NCBI GenBank assembly: GCA_030248195.1
Contig: JASAND010005626.1
Coordinates: 25,001 to 89,000, forward strand
Reading direction: 5' to 3'
DNA: 64,000 nt
From: Trissonchulus latispiculum
Taxonomy: Eukaryota; Nematoda; Enoplea; Enoplida; Ironidae
This document shows, one piece after another, positions 47,701 to 58,056 of this stretch. Position numbers and translations under genes: made by a program. Below the pieces are notes generated by a model. It saw nothing but the letters and a program-made list of their open reading frames with translations. It did not search any database and was not told the origin of the DNA. Numbering within the stretch: position 1 is the first letter of the stretch; each line of letters begins with the position of its first letter.

Positions 47701-48482
47701 TATCCGAATCTGGAGGGAGTGTTCTCCGAACCTGACGAAATTAGCAGAAGTAGCAACAAATGTCCAAATGTTCGTGAAAAATGACGATTTGTAGCGAGTT
47801 TTAAGAAATCTTTTCAAAAAATCGCTAAAGTTTGCTAAAAAAGGTTAAGGTAAGATAAGGTTAAGGTGCCAAGTGGTGTACTATTATTTCGCTTCTCGCT
47901 GAGGGGGTCTACCCCTTTTTTGTCGGCCTGGAGGAAATCTGCACCCCCTCCATTATCCCCACATTATCCTATAGTTTATACGATTGCAAGTATTGGGAAA
48001 CAGTAGGATTGCGTTATCTTAAGCATGATTTCCACAGTCATACCACGAGCTGCTAAAGGCTTAAGGCTGACAGGTACTTAATATTGCATTAAAAAGTTCC
48101 TTGTTTTATGTGATTAGCTGATATGACAGTTCCTCGATTAAATTGAGGGCCTTTGTTTCCCAAGGTAACTAGTAACTTTTGCTAGGTATAGACAACGGGA
48201 CACTATAAAATGTAAATTAATGGCAGTATGTAGCTATATGTAACAACAGTGAGCAATATGTAACAACAGTGAGCAGTTTTCTGCAGCCGACACTAGAAGA
48301 CTAAACATTCTTCCTAAACAAAAAACTTACTGGTCGTTACATTCCACCCCACGCTTTGTACAACGTGGAACTAAGTCTCCGAATTCGAGCGATTTAGGCT
48401 TCAACTGAATATCGTCCATTCTTTGAAACATTATCACAAAATCTTTTATTCCTTTCAAGTCAAAATCAGTTCCGATGTTAGC
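41794..48482 (-). CDS. DEG/ENaC (degenerin/epithelial sodium channel) family subunit, N-terminus not found
   Basis: Eleven minus-strand exons: 48482-48331, 47406-47309, 45111-44948, 44377-44288, 43907-43790, 43546-43462, 43138-43084, 42928-42915 (14 nt), 42584-42500, 42187-42146, 41916-41794. All have AG/GT borders and matching phases, totalling 1026 nt (341 residues plus stop). The sequence shows the ectodomain in family order: RCTKRGVEC; GDCFTV joined to GLKMWVN; a strand ending P-V-P; the Cys-rich block CYLSC...CGCFVGKIPLP; CDCPHPC; then TELFPNFAGFMGI and the TM2 pore with GAS filter and SFVEI. Such subunits form trimeric amiloride-type cation channels at the membrane, in nematodes for touch, acid or peptide sensing. 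The TM1 exon(s) should lie upstream of 48482 but were not identified, so the model is partial or the gene is 5'-damaged. A 1.2-kb TTAA element sits in the intron before exon 3. Confidence 0.88.
42915..42928 (-). other. 14-nt microexon of the ENaC gene
   Basis: AAAGCCTGGGGGAA between 'tttgtttag' and 'gtaagt'. It supplies K-A-W-G plus two bases. With it, the exons on both sides join in frame and the distance from the CDCPHPC motif to TM2 becomes normal for the family. The same microexon is retained in the dead paralogue at 30728-30741. Confidence 0.7.
44046..44097. repeat. TTAACT/ACTTTA simple repeat
   Basis: Runs of 'taacttaact' then 'ctttaactttaa' immediately upstream of the tRNA-like sequence, in an ENaC intron. 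Confidence 0.85.
44103..44175 (+). tRNA. tRNA-like sequence, probable pseudogene
   Basis: An A-box-like 'taatggctagggcg' and a B-box 'tgttcgatccc' are correctly spaced, with a TTGG/CCAA anticodon stem. The anticodon loop ctaggtc would give AGG. The T-arm GTGTG-TTCGATC-CCCAC has one mismatch, and the seven acceptor bases on the two sides do not pair. It is therefore most likely a decayed tRNA or the head of a tRNA-derived SINE inside an ENaC intron. Confidence 0.5.
45514..46755. mobile_element. TTAA-type element with GGTGGTGGTATCG inverted ends
   Basis: Left TTAA-GGTGGTGGTATCGTTTACCG and right CGGTAAACGATACCACCACC-TTGA give a TIR of about 24 bp. The right TTAA has mutated to TTGA. It lies between ENaC exons 47309-47406 and 44948-45111, so it is spliced out with the intron. 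The ends match the elements at 24630 and 27707, but the interior is different: a separate subfamily. No intact transposase frame. Confidence 0.85.
47815..47965. repeat. Inverted relative of the GTAGACCCC repeat
   Basis: 'gctgagggggtctacccc', 'aaatctgcaccccctcc' and 'aaaatcgctaaa' match 22310-22680 in inverse orientation. In the ENaC intron/5' part. Confidence 0.55.
48242..48280. repeat. 20-bp tandem duplication
   Basis: 'atgtaacaacagtgagcaat' occurs twice in tandem. Confidence 0.85.
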
Positions 48483-48489
48483 CTGAAAC

Positions 48490-51400
48490 GCATATTTCCG
48501 GAATAAACCATTTAGCAGCCACTTCTTGCGACCACGACTTACAGCACGAAGTCAGTATGATATCTTTTGTAAAAATCAACGAAGGAAATGGGGTAAGCAA
48601 ACGTTCTTCTTTGACACTGATCAGTTCAACCAGGCCAACAGTTATAAACTCAAGAGTGAAAGTTTTGCGCATTCACATAGGCTGATATTTCTGGTTTCAG
48701 GTTTCGGATGGCCTTGCATGAGCTATACAAGTTAGTAGTCATCCCGTACAGTCTGGTTCGTAATTATTTCGTTTGGCTCTGCATCCAGATCTTGAAATGC
48801 ATTACAGCATCATTGGTTTGCACTATTTCGAGAGGAGCGCACCGTGCCAGGTGACTCTATTCCACCGTGGCAGTTGTTCCTCATTTGCATTGATGCCATT
48901 TATCCTAGCAGTCCTCAACATTGAGAATCCTCGGTGAATCCTCAGCTTAAGCGAAAAAAGCAGGAGACTTTCAATGACTTCTTTTATCCATGCGGATTCA
49001 TTAATTTCTACCTTACTATAGCTATCTGTTGTAACGAACGTACTGATATGTGCTCTGCAACTCTAACGTGTCTAAAACATTTCATATCAAAACTGTTTCA
49101 CATTTATAAGTTTTGAATTCACAACATTCTTCCTTCTTCTTTAAAATATCAACGTCTTTTCTTCAGTACACTTAGTTTCATCGACTGCCATACTTCTGTT
49201 GTTCATATTCCATTGGTGTCAAAGGATTTCCCGCTGATAAAACACGACGCGGCTACTCAATCTATTCTGTCTCAATCAACAACAGAGATATCAAAGTAGG
49301 AGTTCTAAACTGCACAGAATGTTAAGATTTATACAAGATTTATTTTTATTTATATTTTTATTTATATTTTTATTTGATTTATACATTTATAGAGACCAGA
49401 CTTCTTCATTTTCGCCTTTCCTTCAATATGGACTTTCGTTCTTTTACGATCGCACAGGCCGGTCCGGTCTGTGAAATTGTCCTGATATTGGATCAAACTT
49501 TTCGAGACACCGGAGACGTAAATTGCAAAGCGGAGGCGCTATATCCGGCTCTTTTTCCTCAGCATGATCCTGTTCTACTTGGCGTGCCGGCGTGCCGGCG
49601 CATGGTCAGCGTCTGTATCCCAAAACCAATCGTCCCAGGCGTCAATGCTGGTCTTCTCTAGCAGGCGCCTTCCAAGTTGATCCACATGACGAACCCAGGT
49701 AACAGATGCTACCTGTACTGAGCACATCACTAACACGCCACTTTTTGCGGAGATTATAACATGGTGCTTCAGCAATTGGTGAATTGAGTTGAATTGAATT
49801 CAATCAGCGGGTTCATCAGGGGCAAGATCAGTGTGTCCTATCGGTAGGGAATGTATATCTTCGGGAAACGTGTACCAATTCTAGTCACCAGGATCCTTGT
49901 TCCCCGATCTAGTCGTTGTCATATGTCCTGTATTCCAGATTTTACAACTATCATTAAGAGATTTCGTGGAATGGAGGACAATTTTATTTCCAGGCGTGTT
50001 GGTCAGGTTAATTACGTAGCTATAACTTTTATGAATGTTTAGTGGATCCCTGAACTATTTATCGAATTTATCCATGGTAGGACAAATAACAGCAAGAGGA
50101 ATGCGTTAAAAAATTTTGAAGGTGTTCCTCAAAATGTATATATCTTACTGTCATTTATTTACCTTCGATTCTGTACTTTAAAATTGTGCATAAATGTAAA
50201 GAAACGGATTTCCTGTTAGGCAATGTTTTTAGCCAATTTAGGTACTGAGAGGTCCCTACCACGTCTCAAGTCTAAAACTTTCTTCTCTCAGCCCTTTCTG
50301 GTCGTACAAGTTTGGGGGTCGGGCAAACTTGTTTCAGTAAAACAACAATCTGAGCACTGGTTAAATGGCTCGAATTAGCACAATCTGAGCACTGGTTAAA
50401 TGGCTCAGAAGTCAAGTCAATCTATCTTAGAATTACCTAATAATTCGTGGACCGCTCAATGGAACTTTGAGGTCAACTAATTATACTACCTAAACAAGGC
50501 TTCCGTAACTAACACTCTGGTCCACCTTGTTCTCAAATCAAAGCCCGAAACTAATACAAACAGGAGTCGCTTGATGATAGGATTCAGAATCACATTTACT
50601 ATGGTTAGTCAGCTTCATGTAGCACAAATCCGATCAGAGTAACAGGGTATAATTCACAAGACAAACTGTATACAATTTTTGATAATGGCGACCTTCAATA
50701 GTTTTTTACAGACATTAAAGAGAGAGATCTGCAACTATTTCACTGATACAAACCTTGTCCAAAACCCGAGATTTACCTTGATCAGACCGTAATCCAAATT
50801 GGCGAAATAGGGCAAGCAAAACACTAAACAGAATCACGTGACGCAGATGAGAGTGAGGTGACTAGGTGCAGGGTAGAACAAACGAACTTCAGCAATCCTC
50901 GCAAACAGGCACAACTGGCCAACACTCGACGTGAGACAGAATCGTACAGGCGTAACAGCCTCAAGACAACAGATATAAGACACGGTCACAAAACCGACCA
51001 ACTTGTAGGAGAGTCAACCTCAAACTGATTTGAAAACGGGGTTCAGTCACCTACTCCCCTCTCACCCTTGTCCACGTGAAAAACTGCAATTTCGGTCTTT
51101 TTGATCTCTTTTGATGCGGAGGCGAAAATCTACGAAAGAAAGGCATAACGAAAGATAAGCATGACGTATGAGATTGCTTTTGGGCTCATGGGGCTCCCAA
51201 AATTTCCAACTTAAGACGATTAGCCCCACTTTCTGATTTTGAACTTCTTAGTCAGCAAAACATCCCAATTAAACGATTCTGCAGAGCAAATAATTTAACA
51301 GGCGAACATAGACTATCCCCACAAAACATAGATTCAGCTGGACATGCCATTAGTTGTCAACATTTGAAACGCATTCCTCTAGTTAGTTTGCAAATATGAT

Positions 51401-51700
51401 ACAAATATGCAAGATCCTCAAGTTAGTTTACAAATATGCAGAAACGAAAAGACAATTTGGTTAATATTAAGTCGCAACAACTTCATGAGTTAGCTTAATC
51501 CACATAGGGTCACCAAAACAAAGAAACACAGAGTCAAGAGTTTGAAAACAGAGGAAAACAAAAACAGAAAACAGTCATTTTTTAGCCGGTTTTAACCTGT
51601 GGGCTATAAGATTGAATTTTTCTTGCCCTTACACTCTCCACCGCAAAAAATGGTGTAGAGTTGCACTAGTAGTCGAAAGGTATCAAGCGAAAGTGATAAT
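48490..51700. other. No gene recognised
   Basis: Searched on the minus strand for the ENaC TM1 exon without success. A minus frame at 48478-48672 has TPFPSLIFT, reminiscent of the family's post-TM1 FPxVT motif, but the splice phase does not fit. Minor ORFs at 49374-49661 (+), 49575-49775 (-) and 49851-50042 (+) are not recognised. A 35-bp direct repeat (caatctgagcactggttaaa) is at 50346 and 50381. A TTTTATTTATA run is at about 49332-49375. Confidence 0.4.
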
Positions 51701-52600
51701 AAAGTGCGAATATATGCATTAGTCAAGCTATATAGTGCAGAGGACAACAATGTATGTGCGACACAAGCAACTCGGTGTAAAACAGGCACAATATGGTACA
51801 GAAACAGTGGAAAGTTCAGCTATTTACAGGCAATACTGGTGCGGTGCAGTTCATAGTGGTGGCGATGACAGCGATGACTGGAAGACTGAGGCAACAGAAT
51901 CGGAGGCCAGCGGAAAAGTCAATGGCCAATCTTTGGAGGCCTGAGCAGTGGTCTCAGCTGGGAATCGATCAGGAGGCTGTGGGCAGGATCGCGCGTGCAG
52001 AGGTGCTGCAGACACGATGACTGGTGGATCGGATGTTGATGATTGGTTTGCGAGCAGTGATGAAAATGAGAAGGCGGGGGTGTGTTTGGAGGTGGAGGTG
52101 ACGACGTTGAGGGGGTGTGGGAGCGGAGAGTGGACGTGGGATGCTGGCTTGATGGCGCAGCCAGTGACTGCGGTCGGTGAGCAGTTCTTCCGTGTGCCGG
52201 GAGAAGCCGGCGGAGCGACGAGGTGATGGAGTTCGGTTGATGATGCTGACATGCCGGGTCAGCCGGCGAGGCGGCGGAGACAAGGATGACGACGTGAGCC
52301 CGGGATAAGCCGGCGGCGCGGCGGTGTGTGCTTATCCCAGACAGGCGGTACCGGAGGGAACCGGAAGGATGGCGAGGTGTGATTCTGGCGATCAGGACTG
52401 CACGACTGATCCGACCAGGCGCAAGGAACGGCGACCACATCAGAAAAAGAAAACCATTGCTGAGAAACAGCCTAGAAATACATTGAACAACAGGGATAAG
52501 TAACAGTGACAGTGACCGGTGGGTGACTCTCACCCACCGTAAAAGAAAAGACAGGGACAGCAGAAACAGAAGCAGAGGTTCGTTGTGTAGCAATCAAGCA
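51700..52600. other. GC-rich island with several overlapping open frames
   Basis: G/C-rich, C-rich on the minus strand. Minus frames 51851-52252, 51919-52593 and 51969-52283 and plus frame 51948-52226 are all open, and all are Ser/Pro/His- or Gly/Asp-rich. This is expected from composition, so none is called a gene. A GGGATAAGC/GCTTATCCC inverted repeat occurs at about 52302-52338. It could be the LTR/leader part of the retroelement to the right. Confidence 0.35.
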
Positions 52601-53702
52601 GAAGGTTCTATTTCTAAGTGAGCTTTTGTTGACTTCACAGGTCTCCATCGTCAAGTTCACGCGATACAACATTTAGTGCAAGCTTCGTTAAAATATGTTA
52701 AGGTATCGACTATCTTTCGCAGCAGTAACACGACTTTACTTATGCGTTACTTCAATGACGGGTCATGCGAATTGTGCAAACACTCTAGCTTTCAAAATTC
52801 GTGCAATGCTCGGATGCTAGACCGGTGTGCGCAGTGCAAAACTAAAAAAAACCGACTAATTAGTAGACAGAAGAGTTAGTAAACAACGGTTAGTAGGATC
52901 CCTCCATCCAGGATTGTAGCTCTTGAATTTTGTTGCAGACCAGGCATCCAGTGAGGTGCAGAGGTGAAAACAGAAGGAAACACTGAAAATACTGCAGGCA
53001 TAGGCACGGCGCGAAAAAATACTACTCCCAAGTTTATTCTTGCTTTGTCAACTCAAACGTTTTAATTCCTTTCTATTTAAAATTCCTATATTGCGTGTCC
53101 TTCACAAAATTCTAGTTTTTCGCATCGTAAGTTAAAGAACAGTAGGCTGAATTCATCTCGTGTAAACTACAAAACATCAAAACAGCGGGTAACCATCTGG
53201 TGGGCAGGAGGTTGGTGGCAGCAAACAACTGAAAACACTGAAAAGAAACAAAATACGGAAAACAACGTGGCATGATGGGCGTACGTAACAATAAGCAGTC
53301 GTAGCTAGCTAGCGTAAGGGATCTATCGGTCCGACCAAGACTGGGTCGTATTATCTGGGACAGTTACCTGTAAAGCTTATTGTTACCCAAACCAAACAGT
53401 CGCGTGTTAGTGCGTGCGACAAACATTCCAACAGACAACGGGACAAAAGGACAGAACAAAACAGAACTAATCGAGTAGGGGACGGGGATAGAGGGATCAG
53501 CTTTCATATCTAGCTTTCACGCTTTTAAATGGTTCAAACACACGTTTTCAGAACAGTAACTCTCTCTCGGATTTTCCCATGGGGATTTTCAGACAACCCA
53601 CTGGTTCCACCTTCAAATTTCACAACCCACTTTTAAACATTCTTCGGGAATAACCAAACCATATCATCTTAGGGACGGGGACCACAAACGCAAGAAAACA
53701 AC

Positions 53703-54400
53703 TTAAAAGTCAACAGAAAGGATGTCAGGCGGAAAGAGGGGGTGGGCGGTATGGGCGTTAGCAAGCAACGAGTAAACATGCGGGGCGGCATGCCGGAGGA
53801 AAGACTGACCACGCCCATGATAGGCGGGCAGCTCATGCAAAATTAGAACCGAATCGCTCATGCACAGGCGATTCGGGCAACTGAGATTGGCAGGGCGCAT
53901 CTGCTCAACATGCTTCAACAAAAGGGCCTTAGTTGGAAAAAGCCAAACTGTAACCTAAGAGGGACAGGGTAAAAACGGAAAGGAATAGAAAAGCAAGAAA
54001 ACTTAAAACGCCAAAAACAGTGAACGCAGAGTGCCACACAACAAGAAACAACTTCCGGACCAAGTAGACTGGCCGGGCGGTAGGGACGAAGAAGACCAGC
54101 TGAGGCAGGTCCACAGTATACCTTCTGTATGTGATGACAGACCTTGAGCTCAGGAGGGAGACAGGCGGACGCAAGTTGAGGGCCTTCCTGTGCTTCCGTC
54201 AGACACCATCGGCCATCCGGGCCGGGCACATGGAACAGGAACTGGAGGACGACGCGGGGCACTGGAGAGACAGAAGAAACTGATCGGTCAGAGGAACTCA
54301 GAACAAGGGGATCAAGCTGGTCATCAGGATCGGAGGACTCGGAACTGGCAGACTCAGAACAGAAATGACGGACAACCCAACTGGAAGCACGGGCAGACAT
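53703..54400 (-). pseudogene. Cys-rich ORF, degenerate second copy
   Basis: Minus frames 54400-53915 and 53921-53703 together give the order of the neighbouring ORF 54587-55111: a LCVxCxWR-like segment (LCVHCFWR) followed by a CPNxxC element then VLILHE (SCPNRLCMSDSVLILHE). The change of frame near 53.92 kb splits the two halves. The N-terminal part begins at a good Met with a Ser/Asp-rich leader. The family is not recognised. I infer that it is a duplicated and decayed gene, perhaps part of the retroelement complex. Confidence 0.45.
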
Positions 54401-54586
54401 GATACTGTAACAAAAGGATAAAGGTATAGAATGAGCTTACTCTTTCCAACAGGGACTTAACGAATCAGTCAGTTTAGGGTTACAGTTCAGTAAGAGGTTA
54501 AAGTTTGTATCATTGTTATCACTACCTTCCAGCTAGAATTAGGGATAAGGAATGAAGAAGCTTTTATCTTGACAATTGCTAGCTTA

Positions 54587-55111
54587 CTAAAGGTTATAGG
54601 ATGAAGTAAGGTTAACAGAGATTACAGAATCAAGAACATCAACAGGCATAAAGTCATGCAAAACTAAGGGAACATGGACAAGCAACAAGCGTGCTTCTTC
54701 ACACAAAAACTGCAACCCGTTGGTGTAAGACCAACCTTCCGACTCATGCAGGATAACAACATACGGAGACTGACAACGAACATTGGGGCAACGGAAAATC
54801 CCACCTCCAGAAGATGAAATTAAACGACGTAAACGCAGTTTGTGTGGATCACGGGACAAGCGAATTTCGTCATGCACCGGAAAAACGGTAATAGGGACAC
54901 CATAAAAATTCAAACTAGTACGCCACCAACACTCAACGCAAAGAAAAATGCAGATTTGGGCTAAATTAGGACATTTCAGATGGACTCGCGTATTAACCTC
55001 AAACAGATGCGACATACGAGGATCAGTGTAGATATCTACAGTGCCGGGCAACATTTTCAACCCATCCGGCAGGGAATTAGGATTAAGGATTAGGAACGAT
55101 AAGGACCACAC
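54587..55111 (-). CDS. Cys-rich ORF of unknown family
   Basis: 174 codons. Features are an N-terminal IYTDPR segment, HLKCPN, LCVECWWR, a strand-rich middle (FYGVPITVFPVHDEIRLSR), then FRCPNVRCQSPYVVILHE and GWSYTN. The paired CPN..C / C..C arrangement could bind zinc. The likely related ORF at 53703-54400 repeats the same order. There is no ATG at the listed start (GTG), so an upstream exon or internal Met is likely. It lies just downstream of the retroelement in its orientation; whether it belongs to the element is unknown. Confidence 0.4.
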   Translation of the reverse strand: MWSLSFLILNPNSLPDGLKMLPGTVDIYTDPRMSHLFEVNTRVHLKCPNLAQICIFLCVECWWRTSLNFYGVPITVFPVHDEIRLSRDPHKLRLRRLISSSGGGIFRCPNVRCQSPYVVILHESEGWSYTNGLQFLCEEARLLLVHVPLVLHDFMPVDVLDSVISVNLTSSYNL

Positions 55112-56241
55112 ATTTCAACAGTTCAATGCAACACAACAGGAAAATCTGGCTCATTTTCTCCTTCCAATTTTTCAGCAGATTCAGAGAGTACAGAAATCAA
55201 TTTTGGTGCCATAGCCTTTTCGATTCACTTTTCTGCAAAAATGTTAACGCTTCTGTATGAAACCATTTGGGACTTCGAGAGCACATTATCAAATTTTCTG
55301 CTCCCCCCGCAATTATCCTAGCTAAGATTAGAGAGCATGCAACAGAACCTGGGTTAGGCAACAAAGATTACAATAATTCCATCTAGGTAAACAAGGCAAA
55401 CAAAAATAAAATAAAGCATTGCATTAACATGTAATTAGTATCATTGCATAACATTGCACAAATATTATCTACAAATCATTGCATAACAAGAATAAGTAAA
55501 AGTAAATAGTTTGGTTTTGTTTATATTGCTTTTTAGGATTTTATTCATCGAATATTACTTTTTCTAGGAAGTTTGTACGCTTTTTCAATATAATCTCTCT
55601 ATACAGGATATGTTACAATTAGTATTCGTAGCTATACATTTACTATAGTTAGAGACAGGTAATAGCCATATTTTTTATCATTTTTCTACGTAATTTCATG
55701 TCTATTTTTTGGAAATTTTAGCAGCGTTTGTTTCTGAAGCCACAATCGGTAGCTGCTACCCGAGCGCTTCTAATGGGCGTAAGTGCCCGAGAACCAAATA
55801 TTTCTGCGAATGTGTGCCTATACCGTCGGGGAGATGGTGAACCCGAGGTACTGTGCCCAATATGGAGCGGTCGGCACTCACATAATTCACTTCATAACCT
55901 GCGGTGTAGATGTAAACTACCGAGGTACAATGCCCATCATGGAGCAGTTTCAGTTCACAACAACAGTCTAGATCATCGGCAGAGATGTTACAACCGAGAC
56001 CTTTCATACAAATACAATTCAATACAAACAGAGCATTCGCCACCAGGAGATATCCAGTCCCACAAGTTTACGTCAATTCAATAGCTATACAAGTTTTTAG
56101 CGTGCAAGGCACGGAATCTCGAAAATTATCATCTGTACAAAGTTCAATTTTAGCCACTCTGTTTACAAAACTTTTACAATTTTAGCTATTTTACAGATCA
56201 CAATTTTGTTTAGCGTCCAAGACTATTTCTCAGACGGTGGT
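55112..56241. other. Non-coding / possible 3' region of the retroelement
   Basis: A minus frame (55756-56043, 95 codons) and plus frames overlap it; none is recognised. There is an internal near-duplication of 'ccgaggtac(tg/aa)tgcccaatatggagc'. I could not find a matching LTR pair, because the 5' end of the element lies outside the window. Confidence 0.35.
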
Positions 56242-57183
56242 TTAGTCCCTGGAGGGACTTGCGGAATGCGTTCGACGCTGCGACGCGCGGAACGGATTTC
56301 GAAATAGCGGCGAAGGACCCGAAAAAAGGGGACTCGTAGAGAAGATCCTACGTAAGTCCGGGTCTTTCGCGGATCGAGCAGGTTTGTTCTCGGTGTCAGG
56401 CGAGGATTGGGTTGAGTCACTGGTGAGCTCGCGATACAATACCTTTGGTGGTTTACCGGTAGGCCATGTGCCATGATTCGGCTCCCTCACAGACAGAACG
56501 ACCATAAAGTGGTCACTGTTAATGTTGTACAGGTATAGAGTACAGCGCTCATGCTCGATATTTTTACCTAGTAGGGCCTCAGGTGTGAAGAGTTGCCAAG
56601 CCCATTCCTTTCCAAATTTGGAGTAGGACATAATGGGGGTTCGCAACCAGGCGGCCGCCAAAAATAACTCATCGTCGGTGGCGAACTCAGCAGCCTTACT
56701 CAGTCTCCACTTGACCTCTGCCATTTGGGGAAACGTGTTTCGAAAACGCTTCTTATCCTCGTAGGTTGCTAAAAAGTCGTAAAGTGCATTTCGGATGTCG
56801 GGCCAGGAGTCTTCTAACCCGGTCATGGCAAGAGAAAGTGCGCGATAATAACAGTTGCCATCCCCTAGTACGTTCAATACCTTATAAGGCTCATATAGGG
56901 GCATATGTTGCATGAGCACGGGTAGTTTGTGTCGCACCCGGAACCCACGAAGGATGGCAATCCTCTGTTGCCACCTATCATCAATTGGGTTGAAGAACTT
57001 TCTCCTATTGTAATATAGTAGATCCTTTTCAGGTGATAGTGACTCATCCGACAAATACTGAGGAGGGTCGCAAGCCTCAGTTTCGGAGCTGGTGTCCCCC
57101 GTTCTAAGGACAGGTCCCTTCCCTTTCGGTTGTTTCGGCGACAAGGGTTTGCGGGCCAGGGAAATCTCAGGTGTCACTCTTCC
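56242..57183 (-). CDS. OTU-type cysteine protease domain, in frame with integrase after one UAG
   Basis: 311 residues from the GTG at 57177. D106-G107-N108-C109 followed by Y-Y-R-A-L is the catalytic Cys box of OTU deubiquitinases, and S-D-H223-F with a following hydrophobic strand is the His box; spacing (114 residues) is normal. The N-terminal about 90 and C-terminal about 70 residues are Pro/Ser/basic linkers. There is no ATG before residue 89, and the reading frame is the same as integrase, separated only by the TAG at 57184-57186. The domain was therefore probably made as the C-terminal part of the Pol polyprotein, by readthrough or before a nonsense mutation. OTU enzymes cleave ubiquitin-type bonds and also occur in some viral polyproteins. 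Here the role could be countering ubiquitin-dependent restriction or polyprotein processing, both inferences. Confidence 0.85.
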   Translation of the reverse strand, partial: GRVTPEISLARKPLSPKQPKGKGPVLRTGDTSSETEACDPPQYLSDESLSPEKDLLYYNRRKFFNPIDDRWQQRIAILRGFRVRHKLPVLMQHMPLYEPYKVLNVLGDGNCYYRALSLAMTGLEDSWPDIRNALYDFLATYEDKKRFRNTFPQMAEVKWRLSKAAEFATDDELFLAAAWLRTPIMSYSKFGKEWAWQLFTPEALLGKNIEHERCTLYLYNINSDHFMVVLSVREPNHGTWPTGKPPKVLYRELTSDSTQSSPDTENKPARSAKDPDLRRIFSTSPLFSGPSPLFRNPFRASQRRTHSASPSRD

Positions 57184-58056
57184 CTAAACTAATTTATGCT
57201 TATAATCCGGGGCAGCTTGCCGCAAGCTGCGCCTTCGAGCAGTAGGTACTGCGGGAGACACAGACTTCGGTACTTCGGCAACAGTCTTTTTTGTCTGCAC
57301 GGGCTTCTTACTCTCCGGTTGTGGATTTAGGGGTGGAGCCCGGGTCGGGGCCTCAGGTTCGGAATGCTCAGAAGAAACTTTATCCTCATCGTGTTCGTGT
57401 ACCGGCGCAGTAATGGCACGGGGCTCAACACACGGTTTCTTGTTGTTAAACTGCACATTGAGTCGCTTAGCCCGACGGTTTCGGGTCGGGTAAACGGTAG
57501 CTACACACCCAAAAATTTTCTCAATTCGATACGGCCCAATATGTTTGTCCAAAAGTTTGTAAACTTGATTCCGCTTGGCTACGTTAGAGGCCTTGATCAT
57601 GACCAAATCCCCGATTTGGTAATTTGGTTCAACAGCTCGCTTATTGTACTGCTCATCCTGAGCACTCCGGGCAGCAGCAGCTTTCTCACGGGCCAGAGAC
57701 CAAGCTAGTTGGATGGCTTCAGTAGCTTCTCTTACGTAGTCAAATCCAGAATATTTACGATCGGTGGGAATCGCCACATTGGTTGCGCTGGGGAGGACAG
57801 GATCCCAGGCGTGCAATAAATAGTGTGGGGTTTCCCCCGTAGTTGCGTTAATAAAAGTGTTATACGCAAACTGACAGAAGGGGACCGACCATGTTGTCCC
57901 ACTCCAGATGGTTTTCGGAAACGGTGGCAAGCATGTCCAATAAAGTGCGGTGCCAACGCTCAATTTGACCATTAGCGGCCGGGTGATATCGTGTGGTTTC
58001 GAGCTTACGAGCTTCGAGGACCAGGGAACAAATTTCCTTATTGAGTTCGGCCACAA
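57184..58056 (-). CDS. Integrase C-terminal part (GPY/F-like module)
   Basis: Contains FAYNTFINATTGETPHYLL, the end of the integrase core, then IGDLVMIK and HIGPYRIEKI, the GPY/F module of Ty3/gypsy integrases, and a Pro/Glu/Lys-rich linker. The first about 60 residues are out of frame: the true core helix (with ATTRYHP-like and NGQIERWH, containing the catalytic Glu) is read in another frame down to about 57890, where a run of C shifts it. The stop at 57184 is the UAG before the OTU domain. Confidence 0.85.
   Translation of the reverse strand: MWPNSIRKFVPWSSKLVSSKPHDITRPLMVKLSVGTALYWTCLPPFPKTIWSGTTWSVPFCQFAYNTFINATTGETPHYLLHAWDPVLPSATNVAIPTDRKYSGFDYVREATEAIQLAWSLAREKAAAARSAQDEQYNKRAVEPNYQIGDLVMIKASNVAKRNQVYKLLDKHIGPYRIEKIFGCVATVYPTRNRRAKRLNVQFNNKKPCVEPRAITAPVHEHDEDKVSSEHSEPEAPTRAPPLNPQPESKKPVQTKKTVAEVPKSVSPAVPTARRRSLRQAAPDYKHKLV

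Noticed and set aside
47494..47817. 107-codon minus ORF in the ENaC gene
   Set aside because: It looked like a possible extra exon, but the exons on either side join in phase without it and complete the family's Cys pattern.
48478..48672. Minus ORF with TPFPSLIFT resembling the ENaC post-TM1 motif
   Set aside because: The only good donor leaves one base, which would create a stop when joined to the exon at 48482. No TM1 precedes it.
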